64,000 nucleotides of DNA from positions 241,329-305,328 of the forward strand of contig NZ_AOHO01000055.1 in NCBI RefSeq assembly GCF_000342005.1. The letters are read 5' to 3'. A model generated the notes under the pieces. It made no database searches, was not told where the DNA came from, and saw only the letters and a program-made list of their open reading frames with translations. The DNA is from Amycolatopsis decaplanina DSM 44594. GTDB taxonomy: Bacteria > Actinomycetota > Actinomycetes > Mycobacteriales > Pseudonocardiaceae. The position numbers and the translations under genes were made by a program. Positions 57,411 through 64,000 of this stretch are shown piece by piece; positions within the stretch are counted from its first letter, which is position 1; each line of letters starts with the position of its first letter.

Positions 57411-60400
57411 TTACTGGGCAGGGTGTTCCGTAAGCGCGTACGCGCGTTCGAGAGTTTGACTCATCCGGTTTCCGGCGGTGTCCGAAGCTTCGGCACGAAG
57501 CGAGACGAACCCCGATGTGTCGCCGAGCTTAGGATGGGCAATCCGTACTGTGTAGCGGCCGTCACCGGTGCGAGCCACCTCCGCTTGGTTCCAGCCGGCG
57601 CCGTCATTCGTCGAGTACCAGAGCCGGAACTCGTTGATCCGGCCCGCTCCCTGTGCACCGTCATGGTGACCGACTGTGACGTCGAAGGTGTTGAGCTGTC
57701 CGGCGGGGGCCTGGTTGAGCAGATCAAGCCGGAGCTGGTAATCAATGGTGATGAGCGGTTGGTAGCTACACTTCCGCCAGCCGTCGAGGCATCCGTACCC
57801 GGAAGGGAGGGTCCCCGGTCCGGCCGACCCGAAAGTCGATGCCGTACTGATCCGCGGCGTCAGGCGGTGCACCGCCTTGTTCGGCCAGCCGAACGCCGGA
57901 CGGTCCGGCACCGTGTCCTCCGACTCCAGCCGGTAAGTCCCGTTTCCGGGGCGGAGCGGGAACAGCGGAATGGCCAGTCCTGGGCGCCACACGGCAGGAA
58001 TCTCTTTATCACCCTGACGCAAGGCGACCTTGCTGAGGTACTCCCCGGACTGCCACGGTTCGCTGTAATGCCCCGGCGTGGAATCCATCCACTGGGCGGC
58101 AGGCAGGAACTCACCGGTATCGCCGCGGCACAGCGAACACAGTACGGGGAAGGCGCCCGTATTGTGGCTCGCCGCTCCACCGCGAATCGGCGACTGGAAC
58201 CACCGTTCCTCTGATCCGCGTCCCGCGGTGGCGAAGATGTTCTCCGCGATCATGGTGAAGGTCGTCGAAAAGTCCGGCACGCCGTCCTTGCCCGGTGCCA
58301 TCTGAGTCACGTATCGCTTCCAGAACACCGTGTCGTCGGCGGGCCCGACGTACTCCGTCCATTTGCCCGGCCCCTGGAACTGGGTCCCGCTGAGCGCGAT
58401 GCTGGACGGGGCGTCCGTGGGCAAGGCGAACCACTTCTTCCGGTAGATCAGATCGGCGCGGTCACCGTGATAGCGGGTGTCGATAGCCACCATCCGTCGT
58501 TGCTCGACCTTGTTGACGTGGCGTGCGGGCACGCCGTTCCGGTCACGGAAGTAGACGTTGTACATGTATTCCGGCTGATTCCGCACGTTCAGCAGAAGCA
58601 CGGCGTCGCCGCCGCGGATCAGCTGCCCGAGCCGATCGCTTTCAACCGGGTCCAGTGACAGCTGAGCCGCGTCACCGGTCAGCATGCCGAGAACCTTGGT
58701 GGGCTCGAAGCTTGGCACGGCCATCGAAGACGGCACCGCCACCTGCCGCTCGCCGGCGAACTTCCCGGCGATCGCGGCGGGATCGTACTCGGGGTGCAGG
58801 ATCTGCTCGCCGGCCCGGGTCCGGACGCGCAGGCTGACGAGGGCCTGGCCGAGCGTCAGATGGTCCTGGGATCCCACTGTTCCGCGCCCGGCAGGAGCGG
58901 CAGGGGTGACGAACATCTTCCAGCCGGTTCCCGACGTGAGAACACCGCTCGCGAAGGCAACCGGTGCGCCGGGAATAGTGCGCTGTACCGCTGTGAACCG
59001 CTCTCTGGTGTCGGTGAGCTCCTGAGTCTCGATCTGCATCGGCACGGTGGCGCGCGCGTCCAGGGCGATGGTGCTCGGCTTGTCCACGGGGACACCGGCC
59101 GCGACCAGGAGGCTGGCACGCCGCGTCTGTCCCCTCTTCTCGGCGATCGTGCCCGTCACCGAATAGTGCCCCTTCGGCACGGAGATGACGCCGGCGCCGC
59201 CCTTCACCGTCACCGGATAGACCGGCGGAAGGAACGGATCGTTGTTCTTCAGATTGATCCAGTCGAAGTCGTCACGAATGACGGTCAGCGATTGCGCCGC
59301 AGGCGCCTTGCCCTGGGAATCGATCAGCTTCACGGTCAAGGAGACCATGTCAGGCTCTTTGTAGAAGCTGATCGGTGTCCTGACTTCGGCCTTGCCATCA
59401 GCGGTTTTCGCCGTGACCACGCCGCCATAGGCACCGGACGGGCCGGTGCCGGGATCGATCGTCACCATGGCCGTGGCTTTTCCGGCGCCCGGCACGACGA
59501 GGGTGTCGGAATCGAGCACGGCCATGCCGGCAGGCGCCGGCTCACCTTTCCACGTCGTCAAGGAAGCCTTGAGCGAGACCGTGACGGCCCGATTGGAGAG
59601 GTTGGTGTAGGTCACCGGGCGCTTCACTTTCGCGCTACCGGTCGAGCCAGGCAAGCGTCCGAAGGAGATCGACGTCGGTGCGAGCACCGTACTCGCCAGT
59701 GCCTTGGGAATGTCGACTCGGCCCGCGCCTTGTTCGTACCAGGTGGCCCCGATCTCCTTACTCGTCGCGGTGAGCATCGCCTTCAGTTCGCTTGACCGCC
59801 ACTGCGGATACTTCTGGGCGAGAATGGCCGCCGCGCCGACGACATGCGGCGTGGCCATGGACGTACCGGAGAGCCGGGTGTAACGGTCTCCCACCGGTGT
59901 CCCGAGATTGGTTCCCGCGGCACGGGCGGCGGCGATGTCCACGCCCGGCGCGACGATCTCGGGTTTCACCATCGCATCGGTCAGCCGCGGTCCCTTGCTG
60001 GAGAATTCGGCCAGTTTGTCCGTCTTGTCCACCGCGCCCACCGCGAGCGCCGTACCCGCCGCCGCCGGTGCTTCCACCATGGCGGTCCCACCTGTGTTAC
60101 CCGCGGCGGCCACGAAAAGCGCGCCGGTCGCCGCGGTCAGCTTGTCCGCCATCTCGCTGAGCGGGTCGCTGCCATCTGAAGGCCCCGCGCCGAGACTCAG
60201 ATTGATCACCCGGGCGCCGGACTTGGCCGCCCACTCCATACCGGCCAGGAGCTGTGATTCCTCGCCATAACCGGTGTTGTCGAGAACCTTGGCGTTGAGC
60301 AGCTTCGCCCCCGAGGCCACGCCGCGGTACTTGCCCGCCGACGCCGCGCCCGATCCGGCGATGATCGAGGCCACATGCGTGCCGTGGCCGTACCCGTCGT

Positions 60401-61223
60401 TCGCGTCCGGGTCCGGGGTGAAGTTCCGCGAACCCGCGATCCGGCCCGCCAGGTCAGGGTGCGCGGCGTCGATACCGGTGTCCAGCACCGCCACGGTGAC
60501 ACCGCTGCCGTCGAGCCCGGCCCGCCAAGCCTCGGGAGCACCGATCTGCGCCGCACTCTCGTCATCGCTCACCTTGACCCTTCGGTCGAGGCGGAGCTTC
60601 ACATCACCACTGAACGCCTGCGGGTCGCCGCCTTGGCCGATCAGTGCCCGCCAGAACGCTCCCGCCTCGGCGCGATGGACTTTCACAGCCGCCGCGTTGA
60701 TGGTGGGGAGGGTCAATGTCCGGTCGCTCGCGGGAAAGGCATCCGCCTGTCGGGTGACGACGTCGGCAGGGGTGTCTTGCCGGTAGCTCATGATCACCGG
60801 CAGCTTGTCGCTCTTCGCATCGGTCAGGCCCTCCCGGACGAGTTCCTTGACGTCGAACAGCTCCGGGTCGACCGCCCCGGACGCCAGGTAGGGCGCCACA
60901 TCCGAGGGGATCACCGAGAAGCCGTCCGAATCGGTCCTGGTCTGAAAGAGGGGTGGCTCCCCAGACCTGGGAGCCGCCTCGATCGACACCCCCGCTTGGC
61001 CGCCGGCACGTTCGAAATACGTGACGACGTCACCGGTCAACAAGGTCACACGGTGCGACTGCTCACCGCCGTCGGCGAGCTTGTCCGTGTGGTCGGCACC
61101 GGACTGCTCTGCCGACGCTCCACCTACGAAGACCATGGCGAAGAGGACGCTGAACACTGTCAGGAACAGACATGTGCGGCTACGTAGAACACCACCAGTC
61201 AATGGATTCGAATGGGCCTGCAT
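57411..61223 (-). CDS. Secreted S8-family serine protease (subtilase), 1270 residues
   Basis: The start is ATG 61223 (GAGGGTGTC upstream). The signal peptide is FLTVFSVLFAMVFVGGASA. A propeptide of about 180 residues starts HRVTLLTGDVVTYFE. The catalytic domain has Asp near 248 (VAVLDTGIDAAHPDLAG), His near 282 (GHGTHVASIIAG) and Ser near 453 (LSGTSMATPHVVGAAAILAQ). About 780 residues follow: beta-rich domains with SFGRLPGSTGSAKVKRPVTY and further C-terminal modules. This layout is common in actinomycete extracellular subtilases. It is convergent with an SSI-type inhibitor gene. Confidence 0.95.
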   Translation of the reverse strand: MQAHSNPLTGGVLRSRTCLFLTVFSVLFAMVFVGGASAEQSGADHTDKLADGGEQSHRVTLLTGDVVTYFERAGGQAGVSIEAAPRSGEPPLFQTRTDSDGFSVIPSDVAPYLASGAVDPELFDVKELVREGLTDAKSDKLPVIMSYRQDTPADVVTRQADAFPASDRTLTLPTINAAAVKVHRAEAGAFWRALIGQGGDPQAFSGDVKLRLDRRVKVSDDESAAQIGAPEAWRAGLDGSGVTVAVLDTGIDAAHPDLAGRIAGSRNFTPDPDANDGYGHGTHVASIIAGSGAASAGKYRGVASGAKLLNAKVLDNTGYGEESQLLAGMEWAAKSGARVINLSLGAGPSDGSDPLSEMADKLTAATGALFVAAAGNTGGTAMVEAPAAAGTALAVGAVDKTDKLAEFSSKGPRLTDAMVKPEIVAPGVDIAAARAAGTNLGTPVGDRYTRLSGTSMATPHVVGAAAILAQKYPQWRSSELKAMLTATSKEIGATWYEQGAGRVDIPKALASTVLAPTSISFGRLPGSTGSAKVKRPVTYTNLSNRAVTVSLKASLTTWKGEPAPAGMAVLDSDTLVVPGAGKATAMVTIDPGTGPSGAYGGVVTAKTADGKAEVRTPISFYKEPDMVSLTVKLIDSQGKAPAAQSLTVIRDDFDWINLKNNDPFLPPVYPVTVKGGAGVISVPKGHYSVTGTIAEKRGQTRRASLLVAAGVPVDKPSTIALDARATVPMQIETQELTDTRERFTAVQRTIPGAPVAFASGVLTSGTGWKMFVTPAAPAGRGTVGSQDHLTLGQALVSLRVRTRAGEQILHPEYDPAAIAGKFAGERQVAVPSSMAVPSFEPTKVLGMLTGDAAQLSLDPVESDRLGQLIRGGDAVLLLNVRNQPEYMYNVYFRDRNGVPARHVNKVEQRRMVAIDTRYHGDRADLIYRKKWFALPTDAPSSIALSGTQFQGPGKWTEYVGPADDTVFWKRYVTQMAPGKDGVPDFSTTFTMIAENIFATAGRGSEERWFQSPIRGGAASHNTGAFPVLCSLCRGDTGEFLPAAQWMDSTPGHYSEPWQSGEYLSKVALRQGDKEIPAVWRPGLAIPLFPLRPGNGTYRLESEDTVPDRPAFGWPNKAVHRLTPRISTASTFGSAGPGTLPSGYGCLDGWRKCSYQPLITIDYQLRLDLLNQAPAGQLNTFDVTVGHHDGAQGAGRINEFRLWYSTNDGAGWNQAEVARTGDGRYTVRIAHPKLGDTSGFVSLRAEASDTAGNRMSQTLERAYALTEHPAQ

Positions 61224-61544
61224 GACACCCTCACTTCCGAGAAGCACAGAGAATATGGATCGGGCGTCGTCAGCAGGCTCTACCGCCTTCATCCGCCCGG
61301 CACGTTCGCGCTCCTTTGCCATCCGTCGTTCGTTTTCGCTAACGCATGATGACCTGGTTTTCTGGCCCCTGGTTATATGAATCGTCGGCGGAACCTCGTC
61401 AATGACGACTACTCGCCGTCATGCGCCAGGAAGGGAGGCACGTCCAACAGGGCAGACCTGCTCAGCATGCCGACGGCCTCAGCAGCCACCTCACTAACCA
61501 GCGGCGGGTGCGCGTGCGAGTCCGGCCGGCACGGTTCCGTGGTT
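61224..61544. other. Intergenic region upstream of the subtilase
   Basis: These 321 bp lie between the subtilase start and the stop of the next minus-strand gene and probably contain the protease promoter. No hairpin, repeat or gene was recognised. Confidence 0.55.
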
Positions 61545-62447
61545 TCAGTAGCTCGCAGCGCGTGCGGCGACGAGGGCGCGCACCACGGCCTCTCTGCTGC
61601 GCTCGTCGGCGCGAATCGTGCTACTCACCTCGATATGCATGAAGGCCGTACCGTTGGCAGCCGCCATTTTCCCCTGCACATTGGCGTTACCCTCGAGGCC
61701 GCGGCACGATTCCGCCCACGCATGACACAGCGTGAATCCGGCCACCGTCAGCCGGTCGGCCATGCGCCACGCCGTGTCATCGACCCTGGCCGCCCCCGCG
61801 GAGAGCACGATATCCTTGCCGGGCTGGCTCGAGTCGTGAAATCCGTGGAACTGGATTTGACCGTATCCGCGTTCGGCCAATTCTGTGGCAATCGCGTGGA
61901 ACATCGAATTCTCCCGGTGCGCGACATCCGCCTGTGTACCGGCACGCCGGTGAGCTCCCGCCATCAGGAGCACCGCACCGGGAACCATTCTGAAATAGGA
62001 CAATCCCATCTGTTCGGTGCGCAGGTCCGAGTTGGGATGCGGTATCTCGACAACGATCGACGGGGGTGCCGAACGATCGATCAGGTAAAGGCCCCAGGCA
62101 CGATCGGTTCCAGGTTCGTTCATCACGAGCGTGTAACGTCGGCCGGTCGCCGAGTCGACACCGTCCTGAATGGAGAATCCCAGCTCCTGCAGCCGGGTTC
62201 CTGCCGCGTTTCCGCCGTCGAGGAGCACAGTGAACCCCTCGGCCCCGGCACGTCGTTCCGCCACATCCGGTGGCCGGTACGGTCGTTCTGGATCAAGCCC
62301 GGCCGCGAAGGACGAGATACGCGGGGCCAGATCGAGGGCCTCTGGCGTTTCTTGGGATCCACGACCGAGCATGAGGATCAGCGCCAGGACAATCACCAGC
62401 GCGAAAGCGACACTGATAACCGCGGCGATTCGGGATCTGATGCGCAT
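61545..62447 (-). CDS. Membrane-anchored or secreted hypothetical protein, possible metallohydrolase
   Basis: The 300-residue product has an N-terminal signal-anchor (AAVISVAFALVIVLALILML). Its external domain contains SIVVEIPHPNSDLRTEQMGL, VLLMAGAHRRAGTQADVAHR, YGQIQFHGFHD and ESCRGLEGNANVQGK. The spaced His/Asp/Glu residues (HPxSD..TE, AHRR, QFHGF) suggest a zinc-type active site, loosely like amidohydrolases acting on glutamate-type bonds, but I cannot assign a family. It lies upstream of the subtilase on the same strand. Confidence 0.6.
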   Translation of the reverse strand: MRIRSRIAAVISVAFALVIVLALILMLGRGSQETPEALDLAPRISSFAAGLDPERPYRPPDVAERRAGAEGFTVLLDGGNAAGTRLQELGFSIQDGVDSATGRRYTLVMNEPGTDRAWGLYLIDRSAPPSIVVEIPHPNSDLRTEQMGLSYFRMVPGAVLLMAGAHRRAGTQADVAHRENSMFHAIATELAERGYGQIQFHGFHDSSQPGKDIVLSAGAARVDDTAWRMADRLTVAGFTLCHAWAESCRGLEGNANVQGKMAAANGTAFMHIEVSSTIRADERSREAVVRALVAARAASY

Positions 62448-62614
62448 TCGGGAAGTGTATTACCGAAGATCGTTCAGCAAAAGGTCCCGGCGCTCTCATC
62501 AGGAATGACGCATACCCTGACTTGGGTACTGGAAACGGGATTATGTCGATACCCGGCAAGTTCGCCCGAGCGCTCAGGTGAACCCGGAACACAACAACGA
62601 TCTCCGGACAGCTC

Positions 62615-63000
62615 TCAGTCGAGCACACGCTCAGGCGTCACGATGGCACCGACTTCCATGATCGTGTCCTTGACCATTTTCCCTCTACGGGGACTCTGCC
62701 GGTAGCCGCCATCCACGGCCAACCGGTCGACGTGAGGCTCCTGACGAACAACGTCCGAGAAGCTGGAAGCGGCGACGTACGGCCACTCGGCGATCTCGGT
62801 GTCGTCGAGTCCTCGCGCGAAGGTGCGGGATGCGCGACGACATCGCGTCGCAGCATCCGCCGCTCGCGTCCTTGAGCAAGACCCCCCGACCCGCGTCCGT
62901 CCTGGTCGCGGCGAGAACGCGGTCGTCGAGGCCGAAGGCGGCCGGGCAACGCGGCAACAGTCCCCCAGTTCGAAGTGGCCCCGGAAGGCATCGGCCAAGT
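62615..63000 (-). pseudogene. Frameshifted remnant of an unidentified gene
   Basis: Coding signal on the minus strand jumps between frames. LADAFRGHFELGDCCRVA is followed in a second frame by AFGLDDRVLAATRTDAGRGV, LLKDASGG and DAMSSRIPHLRA. It returns to the first frame with GLDDTEIAEWPYVAASSFSD, then VDRLAVDGGYRQSP and a stop at 62615. Each segment has high GC at third positions and a protein-like composition. At least two indels are needed to join them, so this is probably a decayed gene, or a poorly sequenced one. Function not recognised. Confidence 0.4.
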
Positions 63001-63040
63001 GAGGCGCGAGTCCCCGCCGTCGGAGACTCGCGCAAGGGGC

Positions 63041-63487
63041 CTACAGCTTCGGTTTCCGGCACAAGTCGACGAAGATGACCGTGGTGGTCCTGTCCCTCTC
63101 GACCTTGACCACGGCGGTTGCGTTCTTCACATTGATGCGCTCGAAAGGTCCTTGCACCCTGATGTTGACGACCTCGCAGTCCCTGGGCATGTCCTGTTCC
63201 CGCACCCGGTAACTGCCGACCGCAAGTCTTGACTCCGTGCGGCACTCCCAGCCACGCAACAACCACTCGGCGATCTTTCCCTCGCCAGGTTGACGGATGA
63301 TGAATCTGAACTTCTGCTTCACGTCTTCAAAGCCACGAACCTGCTTGCAGATCCTGATTTCCCCGACGTCCTTGCGATCAGCCGCCGACGCCTCGTGCGC
63401 CACCAGCGCCGATCCGCCCGACAGGAGAGCGACACCAGCCGTGAGCGCGACAGCCGAACGGCCGCGAACTTGCCATTTCGTCTGCAT
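63041..63487 (-). CDS. Secreted hypothetical protein with prealbumin-like fold signature
   Basis: The 148-residue protein has a signal peptide (GRSAVALTAGVALLSGGSAL, cleavage near ASA-AD). The mature domain has EIRICKQVRG, FRFIIRQPGEGKI, ECRTESRLAVGSYRVREQDM, PRDCEVVNIRVQG and TTTVIFVDLCRKPKL. Strands of the form V.G.Y.V.E and TVIFVDLC resemble SpaA/prealbumin-like surface domains, and four Cys may form two disulphides. No partner is evident. It is followed by decayed genes on both sides. Confidence 0.75.
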   Translation of the reverse strand: MQTKWQVRGRSAVALTAGVALLSGGSALVAHEASAADRKDVGEIRICKQVRGFEDVKQKFRFIIRQPGEGKIAEWLLRGWECRTESRLAVGSYRVREQDMPRDCEVVNIRVQGPFERINVKNATAVVKVERDRTTTVIFVDLCRKPKL

Positions 63488-63539
63488 CGATCCTCCCGCA
63501 TCAGATTATTTTCCGTACGGCTTTAGCAGCATCGCAGCC

Positions 63540-63790
63540 TTCCATGAACAGCTGAAGGTATCGCCATGGCGCATAGTCGCCACTGGCCGACGTGAAACAT
63601 TCCGCAAGAAGGAAGCCGGCGCCGAGAAGATCGAGCGCATGGGCGACCTTGCCGCCCACGTCGCCGACACGGCTCGCTCCAGCCACCCGCCCATGCTGTT
63701 CCCACCGAACTGGAACCCCTGTTCACGGACATGAGCACCATCGCGGCAGGCATGGCCGAGCGAATCGCCGGCCTCGCGTTGCCGGCAAGG
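63540..63790 (+). pseudogene. phoU: phoU remnant (frameshifted, truncated)
   Basis: The frame VSPWRIVATGRRE...GAEKIERMGDLAAHVADTAR matches the conserved ERMGDLAxHVAxxAR core of the phosphate regulator PhoU. Near 63700 the match moves to another frame, which continues PTELEPLFTDMSTIAAGMAE and RIAGLALPA, again typical of PhoU. The N-terminal half and any start codon are missing, and the match fades after about 63790. It is a degraded fragment, not a working gene. Confidence 0.7.
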
Positions 63791-63884
63791 TTCTTCGCTC
63801 CCTGGCCTGGCCGTTCGCCGTCGCCGGTAACGGCTATGGCAGGCGTGGGTTCGGTGGCGTTCGCTCGGTCAGCACAGTCCGGCC

Positions 63885-64000
63885 TCAGCAGTCCGGCACC
63901 ACGTACGGCGTCGACGCCTCGCCGCCGTACATGGCGACGAGGCTGCTCCGGCAGGAGAAGACCACTTCCCGGTTCGCGACGGTGTCAGGTGGGACACCAC
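63885..64000 (-). CDS. C-terminal end of an unidentified protein (5' end outside window)
   Basis: A minus-strand frame enters from the right edge and reads GVPPDTVANREVVFSCRSSL, then VAMYGGEASTPYVVPDC and stop (63885-63887). Codon third positions are GC-rich and the composition is protein-like, with two Cys that suggest an exported protein. Only about 37 residues are visible, so no family can be given. Confidence 0.5.
   Translation of the reverse strand, partial: GVPPDTVANREVVFSCRSSLVAMYGGEASTPYVVPDC

Noticed and set aside
1..64000. CRISPR array, tRNA or rRNA genes, insertion sequence or prophage genes
   Set aside because: No spaced direct repeats, tRNA cloverleaf signals, transposase, integrase or phage structural genes were recognised.

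Overview
The window is a 64 kb stretch of a high-GC actinomycete chromosome. The gene families and style (XRE-DUF5753/DUF397 pairs, DUF6292, SARP and AfsR-like regulators, many GTG/TTG starts, 1-4 base start/stop overlaps) point to a Pseudonocardiales member, most likely Amycolatopsis or a close relative. That placement is inferred from gene content only. No rRNA, tRNA, CRISPR array, insertion sequence or phage gene was seen.

Layout. 1-11027 is mixed housekeeping and accessory DNA: a TetR-like fragment, a DUF418 membrane protein, a CBS/BON protein, nicotinate phosphoribosyltransferase, DUF6292, a PPOX-fold protein, small membrane proteins, a DUF2933-multicopper oxidase pair and a large NB-ARC/LuxR regulator. 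11173-13081 holds two overlapping MEDS-domain genes (MEDS-STAS and MEDS-HATPase), a probable partner-switching module. 13157-15700 is an FxsT-type NB-ARC/TPR protein. 15796-20283 is a complete lasso-peptide cluster on the minus strand (A-C-B1-B2-ABC). Its precursor gene is only 42 codons, starts with GTG, and encodes a cationic, four-Cys, His-rich core. 20946-26354 is a minus-strand operon for a poly-gamma-glutamate-type polymer (CapB, CapC), with a kinase-less double-sensor protein, a catalytically dead NlpC/P60-like protein and a SARP regulator at its 3' end. 26506-29081 holds an XRE-DUF5753/DUF397 pair and two hypothetical genes.

29208-36074 looks like an exopolysaccharide locus: GT2 glycosyltransferase, WecB-type epimerase, two tandem DUF2334 deacetylase-like proteins and a 3D-fold lipoprotein. 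37407-52062 is a plus-strand, tightly overlapping biosynthetic operon: fatty acyl-AMP ligase, two acyl-CoA dehydrogenases, ACP, KS-AT-ACP polyketide synthase, KASIII, FkbH-type glyceryl-ACP synthase, glyceryl ACP, E2-type acyltransferase, alpha/beta-fold eliminase and flavin monooxygenase. The last block has the gene set and order of the AbyA1-A5 / agglomerin tetronate cassette, so the predicted product is an acyl tetronate built from a preformed, desaturated fatty acid. 52193-55566 carries probable accessory genes (secreted Cys peptide, hydrolase, LuxR regulator, SDR).

56079-64000 has an ECF-like sigma factor, a subtilisin-inhibitor-like protein facing a 1270-residue secreted subtilase, secreted hypotheticals and two decayed genes, one recognisable as PhoU.

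Three copies of a long palindrome centred on GTTCTAAC, and a 346-bp inverted-repeat structure between the SARP and lasso genes, form a repeat family not explained by coding.
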